Assembly: GCA_964567435.1 (NCBI GenBank)
Contig: CAZMMQ010000009.1
Location: 24,943-88,942, forward strand
Direction: 5' to 3'
Origin: RFSX01 sp964567435
GTDB lineage: Bacteria; Bacteroidota; Bacteroidia; Chitinophagales; Saprospiraceae
DNA: 64,000 nt
The position numbers and the translations under genes were made by a program. Each line of letters starts with the position of its first letter. Position 1 is the stretch's first letter. The notes beneath the pieces are model-generated. The model was not told the DNA's origin and ran no database searches. It saw nothing but the letters and a program-made list of their open reading frames with translations. This document shows positions 55,701 through 62,513 of this stretch, in pieces.

Positions 55701-57035
55701 AATTGGGACGTTAGAAGCAAAATATCCTCTCACTGGGTCAAAGCCCATTGTTACACCTTGCAAACCAGTACCACTACCTGTAGCCACTCCATATAAGTCC
55801 ATTGTCCCTGAACCAGTAGAGACAACGTAGTTGAGTGCTACGGTAGGACTACAGTCATCACTCAACCTATGAGGCTTAGGAAAATAGACTGTTGCACTAC
55901 AACCCCATGGATCTACTGAGGTATTGATATCTGACACTTCGATCTCAGGCGCATCTACATCTTGTGCCACAATCACTTGTCTACAAATAAATGGTTCTGT
56001 AGAAGGTGAACACCAATCAAATATTTGCCATTCTCTGACAACTTTAGTATTGCCCGTACAAGCTGGATCTGCATTACAAATGCCTAGAGGTGTATCAGTA
56101 AATGTTGAAAATAAGTTGCAAGTAGAACCATTGATTTGAGAGACCGCTGATATCATATCCATGTCATCTAGAGTCACTAAATACGGAAAGGCATGTCTTA
56201 CAGCGAATATCTGGTTATTGAGAAGATATTCCTCACTGATTGGATCACTTGGAGGGAATAACTCTCTAAATTGGTTATAAAAATATTCGAATACTTCATC
56301 CGGGCTTGTACCTGCTCCACAAGGAAGATTGACTTCTGCTTCTGGGCATTCTAATCCAACATTGTCGTCAGGTAAATCTACAAATGTACCATCTGGATTT
56401 AATTGGAATTCAAATGGTGGAGCCTCAAAGTATTGAGTACATCTAGAGACATTACCTCTATTGTCTACAAAGCTCCAGATTCTGGTTAGTAAAGTACTTT
56501 CACCACATCCTCCACCAGAAACACGGTCAACAAAATTGGAAGACGCAATACCGTCACAATCTGTGGCAAGTGGAGGCACCACAGAACTTACATCTATACC
56601 TGTACATATTGCAGGTAATTCACAGGGATTAGCAGGATCAGCACAAGTACACTCAATACGAGGTCCTAGTTTGTCTTCTGCAATAATTTCTCCCCAGCAA
56701 CTGTTCACACCATTAGTTACAGTAACGGTGTAAAATCCTGGCACAAATAATTCAGCATAGCATTTGCCTGCTGCAGCATTTGAAGCATCATTGTGACCTT
56801 GGCCTGCAAGGAGAATTTCGAAATCGCAATTACTGCCAATCGTTCCTTGCAAAATCATTTCTGGGGTAATTTGAGAACCAGAATCACAGTCTTCCCCTAA
56901 AGACACATTAATCTGGCCATCACAGACAAGTGTCTGCGCATTGAGTTGGTTTCCTAGATTTAGGATAAGGAAAGAGCAACATATTATCCATCTGGACAAT
57001 ATGCTGACCTTACCCATCAAATCGGTATACACCAT
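52776..57035 (-). CDS. Giant T9SS type A cargo protein, paralog of the 1716-residue protein
   Basis: This 1419-residue protein has a signal peptide ending near NAQTL. The start at 57035 is given, but the Met at 57017 also leaves a complete signal peptide. Cys-rich beta repeats with WTIVxWC-like motifs follow. A CarboxypepD_reg-like domain lies at ~1016-1070, then dockerin-like repeats (NGVNTIDLIKIQRHILG ~1080-1096, DINNDQKINSVDLVELRKLVLG ~1110-1131), KIGDVDN (~1181) and a cohesin-like region (~1205-1325). The type A sorting domain (NTPNPFRNATDI) closes the protein. It closely matches the protein at 42354-47504 in architecture and in whole phrases, such as PQNDSWRF. It has its own terminator and a -7-like element. 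Confidence 0.86.
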   Translation of the reverse strand: MVYTDLMGKVSILSRWIICCSFLILNLGNQLNAQTLVCDGQINVSLGEDCDSGSQITPEMILQGTIGSNCDFEILLAGQGHNDASNAAAGKCYAELFVPGFYTVTVTNGVNSCWGEIIAEDKLGPRIECTCADPANPCELPAICTGIDVSSVVPPLATDCDGIASSNFVDRVSGGGCGESTLLTRIWSFVDNRGNVSRCTQYFEAPPFEFQLNPDGTFVDLPDDNVGLECPEAEVNLPCGAGTSPDEVFEYFYNQFRELFPPSDPISEEYLLNNQIFAVRHAFPYLVTLDDMDMISAVSQINGSTCNLFSTFTDTPLGICNADPACTGNTKVVREWQIFDWCSPSTEPFICRQVIVAQDVDAPEIEVSDINTSVDPWGCSATVYFPKPHRLSDDCSPTVALNYVVSTGSGTMDLYGVATGSGTGLQGVTMGFDPVRGYFASNVPIGQHEFFYNAWDCCENIASEPVSVTVSDVTPPVAITKQDVVISLIPNPGNPNVPGVTKIFAESIDNGSFDGCGRVKLEIRRENDSCGFIGNTTYNNDDHSFDDELDPDNGAFVQFCCGDLDEFGIDANGDGVNDYAQLQVWLRVWDDGDNDGIFGSAGDNFSEVWSYVRLEDKSRATILCPGDITIDCDGDPFATNMERARAFNSCGTLEVGSIDINNDLTRCNSGTIDRQWFVVGEESVNCIQRVTMLGAEEMDIEVTFPRDTVITCTEILMEEPTIVSGPCDDIAVNVERDTFFFTDGACFKVLNYWTVINWCEYEPNDPLSDGIWSQVQVVRIIDETPPTVTCSSEALPVGADCQGPVTLSAVATDDGICSSNRLTWTAQVDLFGDKNIDFNFSSTINPSSPFYIPATRPGEEVTITLPEGVPGSTAQHSVLWRVSDGCGNIATCETFFTVVDNVPPTPYCVNLSSALTAEGTVELWACDFNLGAEDNCTPPNDLRYTFSAIPPEDDPDFSSIDNCSSRTFSCEDLLNPAGSLVTLNVYVYDSNGNSDFCTVFLTLVDNSMACRDTFGTRTISGDIATEDGKMIEDVQVQILSNQPLYPSQDMTDETGRYEFANNPISYDYEISNSKNDDYTNGVNTIDLIKIQRHILGLETLDTPYKRIAADINNDQKINSVDLVELRKLVLGIYTEFPQNDSWRFVDSEQNMSVELPWPLNEIRAIFELTQDEMNQDFVGVKIGDVDNSAIPTVGLGKIALPSDGIDLDFEDITYKEGEIVGMTLKSDDFANLLGIQFTLLSEGLEVVDVTSNGIEMSEKNFAIISSDRTTFSWNDINTRSEEELFTIHFKANKDGKLSESVTINSDITPAQAYVGGDLDIIPVSLTGRNNSEQEFVLYQNTPNPFRNATDIAFYLPSPTNATLTVLDVTGKVLFTQSGQYSQGLNNVLIDINQLNVGGVLYYKLETSYQSDTKKMIVLK

Positions 57036-57071
57036 GGGATAAAGTTTTGGTTAATAAAATGAGTAATGAGT

Positions 57072-57095
57072 TCCTTACTACATCTATAGTAAGGA
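57072..57095 (-). promoter_or_regulatory. Leader hairpin of the 1419-residue cargo gene
   Basis: A perfect nine-base stem (tccttacta, 57072-57080, with 57087-57095) with a six-base loop lies 37 bases before the start codon. It is not followed by T residues on the minus strand, so it is not a terminator. It could affect mRNA stability or translation. Confidence 0.4.
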
Positions 57096-57151
57096 GGTGT
57101 TCAGAATATCAGAAGGGGGAATACAAGAAACGGGAAAAGAATCTTGAGTGA

Positions 57152-57159
57152 CAAATGTA
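57152..57159 (-). promoter_or_regulatory. Putative -7 element of the 1419-residue cargo gene
   Basis: TACATTTG on the minus strand is an exact match to TAnnTTTG and implies a leader of about 110 bases before the start. The leader contains the hairpin at 57072-57095. No TTG was found at the -33 spacing. Confidence 0.4.
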
Positions 57160-57252
57160 ATTCACTTTACACCTTTAGAAGATTCATTAGATGGTAAAAA
57201 ATATATTTTTTTTCTACTAATAATCAATAGTTATAATATGATCCTTGATTAT

Positions 57253-58362
57253 TCATGTCCTTAACATACGTACTACATTTTTAGCTACTGCGGCGGCGGT
57301 CGCAACACCCATACCACCTAATCTAACAGCCAAGGTGACATTAACTGAGACTCTCTTGATGATAGGTCTTTTACTACTTCCAGTGGCTATTATACCACTC
57401 CATGAATGAGCCTTGCTAAACGACTTAATACCAAGAAAATCAGTAGCTATTTGTTCCAGGTGCTTTATAATTTTAGGATTGGTGCCTAGTTCAGAAGTCA
57501 TCTCTTTTTTACTATCAATATTGCGTGCTCCTCCTATTAGTAATCGATTCCCGACATTTCTAAAGTATACATATCCTCTATCCATATGATATGTTCCCTT
57601 TAGGTTAAAATCCTCCAATGGGTTAGATATAAGAACTTGATTCCTTGCCGGTATTAGATCTAGTCCTTGATGTAGCTTCGATGTAAAAGCATTAGTAGTA
57701 AGAATAGTATGCTTGCTATTAAGAGTAGGCACATTTTTACATCTAATAATTGCTCTTCCTTGGTCTGGAATAATATGTTCGACTTGCAAACCGAATAAGA
57801 AATTTACACCCAACAGTCTGCATTTCTTAACCAATTCTCCTGATAATCTTGCAGGGTTTAGCTGAGCCTCTAAAGGATTGAATATGCATTTAGAGAACAA
57901 TGAGCCAAGGTATTGATCTTGTATTTTAAGCGTATCCTTTACACCCGTAGCAGATTCTAATAGGTTATTTACCATCACAATCTGGTCAGCACACTTCTCA
58001 AATGCTTCAATTGACTGAAACACTTCATATCCACCATAATTCTTGAAAACTATATCTTGAGCTGATACTGTTTGTTTAAGTATTTGAAGGCCTTCCCATC
58101 TTAAATTCACTGTTTCTATAATCTCATCTGAATTCATTGAGTTCAGGTCATCCAAGATCTCGCCCGCTGTACCATAACATGCAAATCCTGCATTCTTAGT
58201 ACTTGCACCAATAGGGCGGATACCTCTTTCAATGACAGTAATATTGGCATTGGGAAGTGATTTTTTAAGGAAGAATGCTGTAAATAGACCAACAATTCCT
58301 GCTCCAACTATTGTGTAGTCAATAGGTGATTGCCAATTTTGTTTTTCCCAATAGCTAAGCAT
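57253..58362 (-). CDS. FAD-dependent oxidoreductase (DAO family)
   Basis: This 369-residue flavoenzyme has an FAD-binding GAGIVG at residues 20-25. The family features are FLKKSLPNANITVIERGIRPIGASTKNAGFACYG, a substrate region with GYVYFRNVGNRLLIGGARN, and WSGIIATGSSKRPIIKR near the C-terminus. DAO enzymes oxidise amines or amino acids such as glycine, sarcosine or D-amino acids. No partner gene, such as thiO or an aminotransferase, is adjacent, so the substrate is unknown. It is divergent from the DUF4293 gene across 58 bases. Confidence 0.88.
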   Translation of the reverse strand: MLSYWEKQNWQSPIDYTIVGAGIVGLFTAFFLKKSLPNANITVIERGIRPIGASTKNAGFACYGTAGEILDDLNSMNSDEIIETVNLRWEGLQILKQTVSAQDIVFKNYGGYEVFQSIEAFEKCADQIVMVNNLLESATGVKDTLKIQDQYLGSLFSKCIFNPLEAQLNPARLSGELVKKCRLLGVNFLFGLQVEHIIPDQGRAIIRCKNVPTLNSKHTILTTNAFTSKLHQGLDLIPARNQVLISNPLEDFNLKGTYHMDRGYVYFRNVGNRLLIGGARNIDSKKEMTSELGTNPKIIKHLEQIATDFLGIKSFSKAHSWSGIIATGSSKRPIIKRVSVNVTLAVRLGGMGVATAAAVAKNVVRMLRT

Positions 58363-58395
58363 AAGTATGATTTGGAACTAATAGTCACAAATAAA

Positions 58396-58403
58396 TACAT
58401 TTG
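58396..58403 (+). promoter_or_regulatory. Putative -7 promoter element of the DUF4293 gene
   Basis: TACATTTG is an exact match to TAnnTTTG, 18 bases before the ATG at 58421. A TTG at 58372 lies 24 bases upstream of the element, slightly long for -33. Confidence 0.45.
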
Positions 58404-58420
58404 CAATATAACTTTACTCT

Positions 58421-58840
58421 ATGGTACAACGTATACAATCAATCTTATTACTTCTATCTTCTGGAGGATTTTGGAGCTTATTCGCATTACCTATTGCGGC
58501 TTCAGATACGAAATCTCAAGATATCTATCAAGATGGTTTACTGACTATACAAGACCATAGTCTTCTTATAGGTTTAACTATTGCGGGGGGGCTAATTAGC
58601 TTGATAGCCATATTTCTTTTTAGAAATCGCAATATGCAGAAGTCGATAACCTGGCTTGCTGTTATCTGCGGATTGGTTATAGGAGGCTTTAGCTTTTGGT
58701 TATATGCTAACTCTAATCAAAGTGCAAACTTGGGGATAGGTATTGGGCTACCTTTCTTCTCTGTCGTCTTTGCTATTGGGGCCATTTTCTTTATAGGTAA
58801 GGACGAAAAGTTAGTTAAGTCTATGGACAGACTTCGCTAA
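58421..58840 (+). CDS. DUF4293 family membrane protein
   Basis: This 139-residue protein has four predicted membrane segments (about 7-28, 48-66, 75-94 and 104-121). It ends in the family signature of a charged tail, GKDEKLVKSMDRLR. The start (MVQRIQSILLLLSSGG) also fits DUF4293, which occurs across Bacteroidota without a known role. Its transcript would end at the IS-derived hairpin at 58876-58904. A clear -7 element lies just upstream. Confidence 0.88.
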   Translation: MVQRIQSILLLLSSGGFWSLFALPIAASDTKSQDIYQDGLLTIQDHSLLIGLTIAGGLISLIAIFLFRNRNMQKSITWLAVICGLVIGGFSFWLYANSNQSANLGIGIGLPFFSVVFAIGAIFFIGKDEKLVKSMDRLR

Positions 58841-58875
58841 TACCTTCTATAATTGTAGGATATAAAACAAAAAAA

Positions 58876-58909
58876 GAGGCTGTCTCATAACTTGAGACAG
58901 TCTTTTTTA
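58876..58909. terminator. IS left-end hairpin acting as terminator
   Basis: A 12-pair stem with two G-T wobbles (58876-58887 with 58893-58904) is followed by a T run on the plus strand. The plus-strand A run before it gives T residues on the minus strand too. It ends the DUF4293 transcript. Confidence 0.6.
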
Positions 58910-58936
58910 TTTGCACATATATTGCTAACTTGTAAT

Positions 58937-59548
58937 ATGAGCAAACAAAGAAGAAATGTAGTCTTCAAGGCCTATAATCCAGCTCAGTTTACTTCCTCCG
59001 AGTTTAGAAGAGTTGATTATGAGTACTTGGAATCTGAAGACATAGAAGCCTTCATCAAGTTCAATTACTTCCATAAAGAACAGAAGGCCAAAGGAAAGAT
59101 AAAACCAAAAGACGCCTTCAATCCACAGCACTTATACTACGATGAGAAAGGAGATTATTTCGTTTGCCCTATGGGTCAGAAGATGAGTAAACAGTACGAG
59201 ACAAACCCAAAAACAAAATCAGGATTCCAACAAAAGTACAGCGTCTATGAGGCAAAGAATTGCATGCACTGTCCACTCAGAGGTGTTTGTCATAGGAGTA
59301 AGAACAACCGAAAAATCCAATTCAATTGGAATTTGAAAAGACACAAGGATGTCGCTAGGGAAAAACTCCTTTCGGAGCAAGGGGTTGCCCACCGCTCACA
59401 AAGACCTGCAGATGTCGAAGCGGTGTTCGGAAATATAAAGCAGAACAAAAAATTCACTCGATTCAATTTGAGAGGAAAAGACAATGTGCTTATAGAAGCA
59501 GGATTAGTGGCATTAGCACATAATTTAGCTAAAATGGCTAGAAATTAG
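58937..59548 (+). pseudogene. Internally deleted IS1182-like transposase
   Basis: The ATG at 58937 opens a 203-residue frame. It begins like an IS1182 transposase (MSKQRRNVVFKAYNPAQ), then jumps directly to the C-terminal half: VDYEYLESEDIEAFIKFNYFHKEQ, a Cys-rich part (CMHCPLRGVC), and the conserved ADVEAVFGNIKQNKKFTRFNLRG with the last catalytic Glu. The first two acidic catalytic residues and over half of the protein are missing, so it cannot transpose. A TTG at 58892 gives a longer frame, but that part lies in the inverted repeat. I infer a precise in-frame deletion of the middle. Confidence 0.8.
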
Positions 59549-59656
59549 ATTAAAATCTCTTAATCCGAACCCTATGGAATCACCAATGCTCACAGTTAGT
59601 AATCTTAATCTTGAAACATAGTATACCTGATGAGGTAGCACACAAATAATGAAAAA

Positions 59657-59682
59657 GAGGCTACCTCTTATGAGACAGCCTC
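59657..59682. terminator. IS right-end hairpin acting as terminator of the exbD operon
   Basis: gaggct (59657-59662) pairs with agcctc (59677-59682) and inner bases add three pairs with a two-base mismatch and a four-base loop. On the minus strand a T run follows (plus-strand A run at 59652-59656), and T-rich sequence also follows on the plus strand. Confidence 0.6.
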
Positions 59683-59715
59683 CTTTATTTTTATTCGTAC
59701 TGGTCAAATGATTAT

Positions 59716-60183
59716 CTATTCTGGTCTTTTCTTTGCCGAATAGTTTACTTTGAGCTGACCAGATTTTCTAAGTTTCTGTTTTACATCTGTGACAATACCC
59801 ATGGTAACGTCACCATCTACCCTCAGTGAGGTATTGATTCCAGGTCTTTGCTTTTCAGGCAATGTACTCTTGTGCTTCTCCAAAAACAAAGGAATATCAC
59901 TAATACTAGAAAACTTATCGCCCAATTGAATAGCAGGTTTAGTGCCATACTGTGCTTGATACTTCTTTACTGGCTTGCCTATATATATATAGTTTACCAA
60001 AGATTTTTTTTCGAGTTTAGTCAATTCCGTAGCGTAAGGAACATTGTTGTTAACCTTAAGTTCTGCATCTCTAAGAACGGTTACAACCATGAAAAAGAAG
60101 AGAAGCATGAATATGATATCTGGAAGTGATGCTGTAGATACTTCCGGTGTAGAGTTTCCTCTTTTCTTTGAAAATTTACCCAT
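59716..60183 (-). CDS. ExbD/TolR family energy-transducing protein (second copy)
   Basis: This 155-residue protein has one N-terminal membrane helix (LPDIIFMLLFFFMVVTVL, about residues 21-38) and a periplasmic domain with ...GDKFSSISDIPLFLEKHKS and a final VDGDVTMGIVTDVKQKLRKSG. The Asp of the helix (Asp22) is at the position of the proton-carrying Asp of ExbD. It is the last gene of an ExbB-hypothetical-ExbD-ExbD operon. Together with ExbB it forms the proton-driven motor for a TonB-like partner. Its terminator appears to be the right end of the IS element. Confidence 0.88.
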   Translation of the reverse strand: MGKFSKKRGNSTPEVSTASLPDIIFMLLFFFMVVTVLRDAELKVNNNVPYATELTKLEKKSLVNYIYIGKPVKKYQAQYGTKPAIQLGDKFSSISDIPLFLEKHKSTLPEKQRPGINTSLRVDGDVTMGIVTDVKQKLRKSGQLKVNYSAKKRPE

Positions 60184-60194
60184 CTTTTCTCTTA

Positions 60195-60743
60195 TTAATT
60201 TTCTTCTCCAAAATTTGTTGGTTCCGCTTCAGATATAACTAACGGAATTTCCGATCTAATTTTCTTCTGTATATCCTTAGGAAGGAATTCAAAACTCTTA
60301 CCATACTGTCTATTGGCAGCTTCTTCTCTAAGTTCGTTATAGGCTGCTTTTAATTCGTTATACACTTCTAAATATGTCTTATAACTAGTCCCTCTATCAT
60401 TCTTGATAGAAATGATCGCTTTTTTGGGATTTTCAGCCATATCATCCCTACGATTAGGGTTTACGATAAATTCTTTGGCATTGGCTCTCAGTGTTTTGAC
60501 ACTTTGAGGCTCACCTCTAACCAACAATTGGTCATCAGCATTTACGAGTACAGAGTAGACGTTCCTCGTTTTCATATTTAATGTCTCAGGCTCTTCTTCT
60601 GACCAAGGTGGTAATTTTACTAATACCCCTTTATCTACATCGATAGTCGTCGTCACCAAAAAGAAAATCAAGAGCAAGAATGCAATATCCGCCATAGATC
60701 CTGCATTTACTTCAGGTGCTTCTCTAGTCTTTTTCTTAGGCAT
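60195..60743 (-). CDS. ExbD/TolR family energy-transducing protein (first copy)
   Basis: This 182-residue protein has one N-terminal membrane helix (MADIAFLLLIFFLVTTTI, about residues 17-34) with the conserved Asp in MADIAF, and a periplasmic domain with VLVNADDQLLVRGEP and YLEVYNELKAAYNELREEAA. It ends 11 bases before the second ExbD. Tandem ExbD genes are common in Bacteroidota and may form a hetero-oligomer. No TonB gene is in the window. The likely clients are receptors such as that at 13024-15411, but any TonB system in the cell could use it. Confidence 0.9.
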   Translation of the reverse strand: MPKKKTREAPEVNAGSMADIAFLLLIFFLVTTTIDVDKGVLVKLPPWSEEEPETLNMKTRNVYSVLVNADDQLLVRGEPQSVKTLRANAKEFIVNPNRRDDMAENPKKAIISIKNDRGTSYKTYLEVYNELKAAYNELREEAANRQYGKSFEFLPKDIQKKIRSEIPLVISEAEPTNFGEEN

Positions 60744-60764
60744 GCTTGTGTTTTTTAGAGATTA

Positions 60765-61259
60765 TTATTTTAATAAATTCACAATCTCCATTATCACAGC
60801 CGCCCCAAAAGCTAAGACTATACTTGTCACCGCTGTTTTCACACCTCCGCTAATCAATTTAGAGGCTCCATCTCCTACTTTAAATTTCTCTGCCAATGTA
60901 GCTATTCTTCCTGTCGTCTCTACATCTGATGTAGAGTAAAAGACTAAGAAAAGCAATCCTATTGCTAAAAATGCAAATAAGATTTTTATCGAACCTTTAA
61001 GGTCCATAAAGAGATTAAATATTATAAAAAATGCTACAGCTATTGCTGCAACAACAACTAACAATACCGTGATATTGATTGCTGGATTGAAGAAATCAAA
61101 TGTAGCCTCAGTATTGTTTTTGAGGATGTAGTTAAGGTCTTCTGATATGCTATATTTGGATTTAACGCCACTTACTATGGATCCAATTGCAACAATTGAG
61201 GCTAAAGCTCCCAATAAGATAGCAAATAGCTGACCTCTTCTTGTTAATAAATTATACAT
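60765..61259 (-). CDS. Hypothetical membrane protein of the ExbB/ExbD operon
   Basis: This 164-residue protein has four membrane helices, at about 10-29, 54-80, 86-104 and 138-160 (the last LISGGVKTAVTSIVLAFGAAVIM). It lies between exbB and the two exbD genes with short gaps (20 and 21 bases). Such an extra gene is often seen in Bacteroidota exbB-exbD operons but has no assigned function. I do not recognise a named domain. It may be part of the inner-membrane motor complex. Confidence 0.75.
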   Translation of the reverse strand: MYNLLTRRGQLFAILLGALASIVAIGSIVSGVKSKYSISEDLNYILKNNTEATFDFFNPAINITVLLVVVAAIAVAFFIIFNLFMDLKGSIKILFAFLAIGLLFLVFYSTSDVETTGRIATLAEKFKVGDGASKLISGGVKTAVTSIVLAFGAAVIMEIVNLLK

Positions 61260-61279
61260 ATTAATTTAAAATCTCAAGG

Positions 61280-62005
61280 TTACTTAAATACGCCATTTCT
61301 AGCCATTACATCTACAAGTCCGATTGATGATTCTTCCATCTTATTAACGATACCATCAATCTTGGACACAATATAATTATAGAAAATCTGGAGTATTATC
61401 GCTGCGATCAATCCAAATACCGTCGTCAATAGAGCGACTTTGATACCCCCTGCAACGACTGATGGAGAAAGGTCACCTACCGCCTCGATTCTATCAAAGG
61501 CTTGAATCATACCTATTACCGTACCCATAAATCCGAGCATTGGTGCAATGGCTATGAATAATGAAATCCAAACTAGACCTTTTTCTAGGAGTCCCATTTG
61601 CACAGAACCATAAGAAACTATAGCCTTCTCAACAGCCTCAGGGCCACTATGTGCATTTCTTAATCCTTCGTAAAGAACACTTGCAGTAGGGCCCGATGTA
61701 GAACGAGCTACCTCTTTAGCGCCTTCCAAATCACCATCAGCTAATCTTGAATCTATTTTACTAAGAAGTTTAGATGTGTTTGTTGTGGCAATATTGAGAG
61801 TAATAATTCTTTCAATACAAAAAGCCAAACCTAAGATCAAAGTTACAAGTACTAAACTCATAAACTTCCAATCTCCTTCAATAAACTTTTCCTTTAAAAC
61901 TTGGAAAATTCCACCTCCGTCACCAGAGTCTTGAGCAGCTAAATCTGCAAATCCAAAAAAACAAACACCTGTGATTAGTAGGCAACTAAGAACGATTTTT
62001 CGCAT
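61280..62005 (-). CDS. MotA/TolQ/ExbB proton channel family protein
   Basis: This 241-residue protein starts at 62005. The upstream frame back to 62092 lacks a family match, while this start gives a signal-like helix MRKIVLSCLLITGVCFFGF and a purine-rich leader before it. The core is GLAFCIERIITLNIATT, then LEKGLVWISLFIAIAPMLGFMGTVIGMIQAFD (the conserved pore segments) and ALLTTVFGLIAAIILQIF. Together with ExbD it converts the proton gradient into work. It is the first gene of the operon reading down to 59716. Confidence 0.92.
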   Translation of the reverse strand: MRKIVLSCLLITGVCFFGFADLAAQDSGDGGGIFQVLKEKFIEGDWKFMSLVLVTLILGLAFCIERIITLNIATTNTSKLLSKIDSRLADGDLEGAKEVARSTSGPTASVLYEGLRNAHSGPEAVEKAIVSYGSVQMGLLEKGLVWISLFIAIAPMLGFMGTVIGMIQAFDRIEAVGDLSPSVVAGGIKVALLTTVFGLIAAIILQIFYNYIVSKIDGIVNKMEESSIGLVDVMARNGVFK

Positions 62006-62388
62006 GATTTCTTCTTTTCTTTTAAAATTGTAAGTCCGATAAATCAGATAATAAGGGTCTAAAATAGAAATATTTGTCAGCAATGGAGGCATTACTTCTA
62101 AATTTTAGTTCGCCCTGTCTAACTATTACTTTCATTTTATTTGGTTTACATATGAGATGACTAAAGTTTGCATTATGGTGCATATTTCATATGTAATAAA
62201 ACCATATTTGTACAGTCTTGAAAATTAAGGTTTAACACTGATATAAATTCATTCCAATCTTGATTTTGGGTTTTGAATTTATTTACCAACTTATTTAACC
62301 CATTGTAATGATAATGCCTATATGTCGTCGGTTATAGATTCTATAACAATCAGATGGACCATGGACACATCATTCTTGAGATAAGGAG
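62006..62388. other. Intergenic region with a palindrome (383 bases)
   Basis: No gene is visible between the exbB start and the tRNA. The only structure I see is a 17-base inverted repeat, gttatagattctataac (62331-62347), symmetrical about the central T, that could be an operator. The remainder is AT-rich, and no -7 promoter box matching TAnnTTTG was found for exbB. Confidence 0.4.
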
Positions 62389-62476
62389 CGGAGAATGAGG
62401 GATTCGAACCCCCGATACCCTTTTGGAGTATACACGCTTTCCAAGCGTGCGCCTTAAGCCACTCGGCCAATTCTCC
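62389..62476 (-). tRNA. tRNA-Ser (GGA)
   Basis: The minus strand reads GGAGAATTGGCCGAGTGG at the 5' end. The acceptor stem GGAGAAT pairs with ATTCTCC at the 3' end, and the discriminator is G. The anticodon loop is TTGGAAA, with anticodon GGA at 62440-62442 reading TCC and TCT codons. A long variable arm (CTCCAAAAGGGTAT region) marks a serine tRNA. The T-loop GGTTCGAATC is complete. The 3' CCA is not encoded. The size, 88 bases, is normal for tRNA-Ser. Confidence 0.95.
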
Positions 62477-62513
62477 CGAGACTATAAAGGTAGTTCTTAA
62501 AGTGCTAGGTCAG

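Larger units (their letters stand above)
58876..59682 (+). mobile_element. Deletion derivative of an IS1182-like insertion sequence
   Basis: The ends carry a 15-base inverted repeat, gaggctgtctcataa at 58876-58890 and its complement at 59668-59682. They frame 807 bases, about half the usual IS1182-type length. The only frame inside is an internally deleted transposase (58937-59548). No target duplication could be confirmed because the flanks are A-rich. Each end also folds into a hairpin (58876-58904 and 59657-59682). Confidence 0.75.

Noticed and set aside
42354..57035. Cellulosome
   Set aside because: Dockerin-like repeats alone do not make one. No catalytic glycoside hydrolase or canonical scaffoldin is visible.
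58892..58936. TTG start of the transposase at 58892
   Set aside because: This part of the frame lies in the inverted repeat and hairpin and does not resemble the IS1182 N-terminus. The ATG at 58937 does.
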